This document shows, one piece after another, positions 63,917 through 64,000 of a DNA stretch of 64,000 nt. Numbering within the stretch: position 1 is the stretch's first letter; every line of letters starts with the position of its first letter. Source of the stretch: Oscillatoria sp. FACHB-1406 (GTDB lineage Bacteria; Cyanobacteriota; Cyanobacteriia; Cyanobacteriales; Spirulinaceae); assembly GCF_014698145.1 (NCBI RefSeq), contig NZ_JACJSM010000004.1, positions 186,001-250,000 of the forward strand. Direction: 5' to 3'. Below the pieces are notes generated by a model that saw nothing but the letters and a program-made list of their open reading frames with translations, was not told where the DNA came from and did no database searches. A program made the translations under genes and the position numbers.

Positions 63917-64000
63917 ATGACAGCCCAATCCCACGAAGAAATCTATCTCCTGGGTTGTATTGCCCGGGAGGATCGACGCGCTCTCGCCCAACTGTACGAT
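63917..64000 (+). CDS. Start of an ECF-type RNA polymerase sigma factor (cut by the right edge)
   Basis: 28 codons are visible from the ATG at 63917: HEEIYLLGCIAREDRRALAQ and on to LYD. This is the usual beginning of ECF sigma factors (region 2.1, with the pattern ...IARxDRxALxxLYD). Upstream the frame is closed by TAA at 63863. The call depends on one short stretch. Confidence 0.65.
   Translation, partial: MTAQSHEEIYLLGCIAREDRRALAQLYD

Overview
The window reads as chromosomal DNA of a cyanobacterium, probably a filamentous or Oscillatoriales-type genus. The HIP1 octamer GCGATCGC and its variants recur throughout. Several genes are typical of oxygenic phototrophs: Mg-chelatase subunit ChlI, flavodiiron Flv3, tocopherol cyclase and a GUN4-domain protein. 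Intergenic spaces carry heptanucleotide tandem arrays and REP-like palindromes of the kind seen in multicellular cyanobacteria. Genus and species cannot be given from the sequence alone.

Layout. 0-15.8 kb: a response regulator and a hybrid receptor kinase (cut by the left edge), an RNase HI gene whose start is out of frame at an A9 run, a membrane pseudokinase, an exonuclease, a methyltransferase, a dynamin-like GTPase, a haem-oxygenase-like protein, a hydrolase/LRV-repeat pair, tocopherol cyclase and a Uma2-type nuclease. 15.8-21.7 kb: a conflict-type locus with a caspase-STAND-WD40 protein, a small unknown partner gene, a divergent Trypco1-domain protein, a REP cluster between them, and a degenerate ADP-ribosylglycohydrolase-like protein. 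22-31 kb: dxs, an unknown gene, a FecR-domain protein, flv3, coaX with a low-complexity insertion, and a TpsB transporter. 31.4-38.7 kb: a second accessory region with a GUN4 fusion protein, a RAYT transposase inside REP arrays, and a NACHT protein ending in eleven near-identical 34-residue HEAT-like repeats.

38.8-64 kb: mostly housekeeping (PQQ-type dehydrogenase, pcrA, chlI, M42 peptidase, argF, TPR protein, SAM hydroxide adenosyltransferase, gdhA, cyclase, DsbA-like protein, MFS carrier, ferritin-like and SnoaL proteins, start of a sigma factor). Interleaved are a VapBC-like pair, a MITE-like element, and a serpin/TPS-domain/CHAT-TPR cluster.

How the parts relate. Two large STAND-class ATPases (caspase-nSTAND1-WD40 and NACHT-HEAT) with repeat sensors, and a CHAT protease, look like NTP-gated immunity or programmed-death modules. 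The eleven NACHT repeats differ mainly at the same few positions, which suggests a diversifying sensor. Repeats shape the window: heptamer arrays sit at gene ends and supply stop codons to several genes, and REP palindromes cluster around a RAYT gene and also lie between the two divergent conflict genes.
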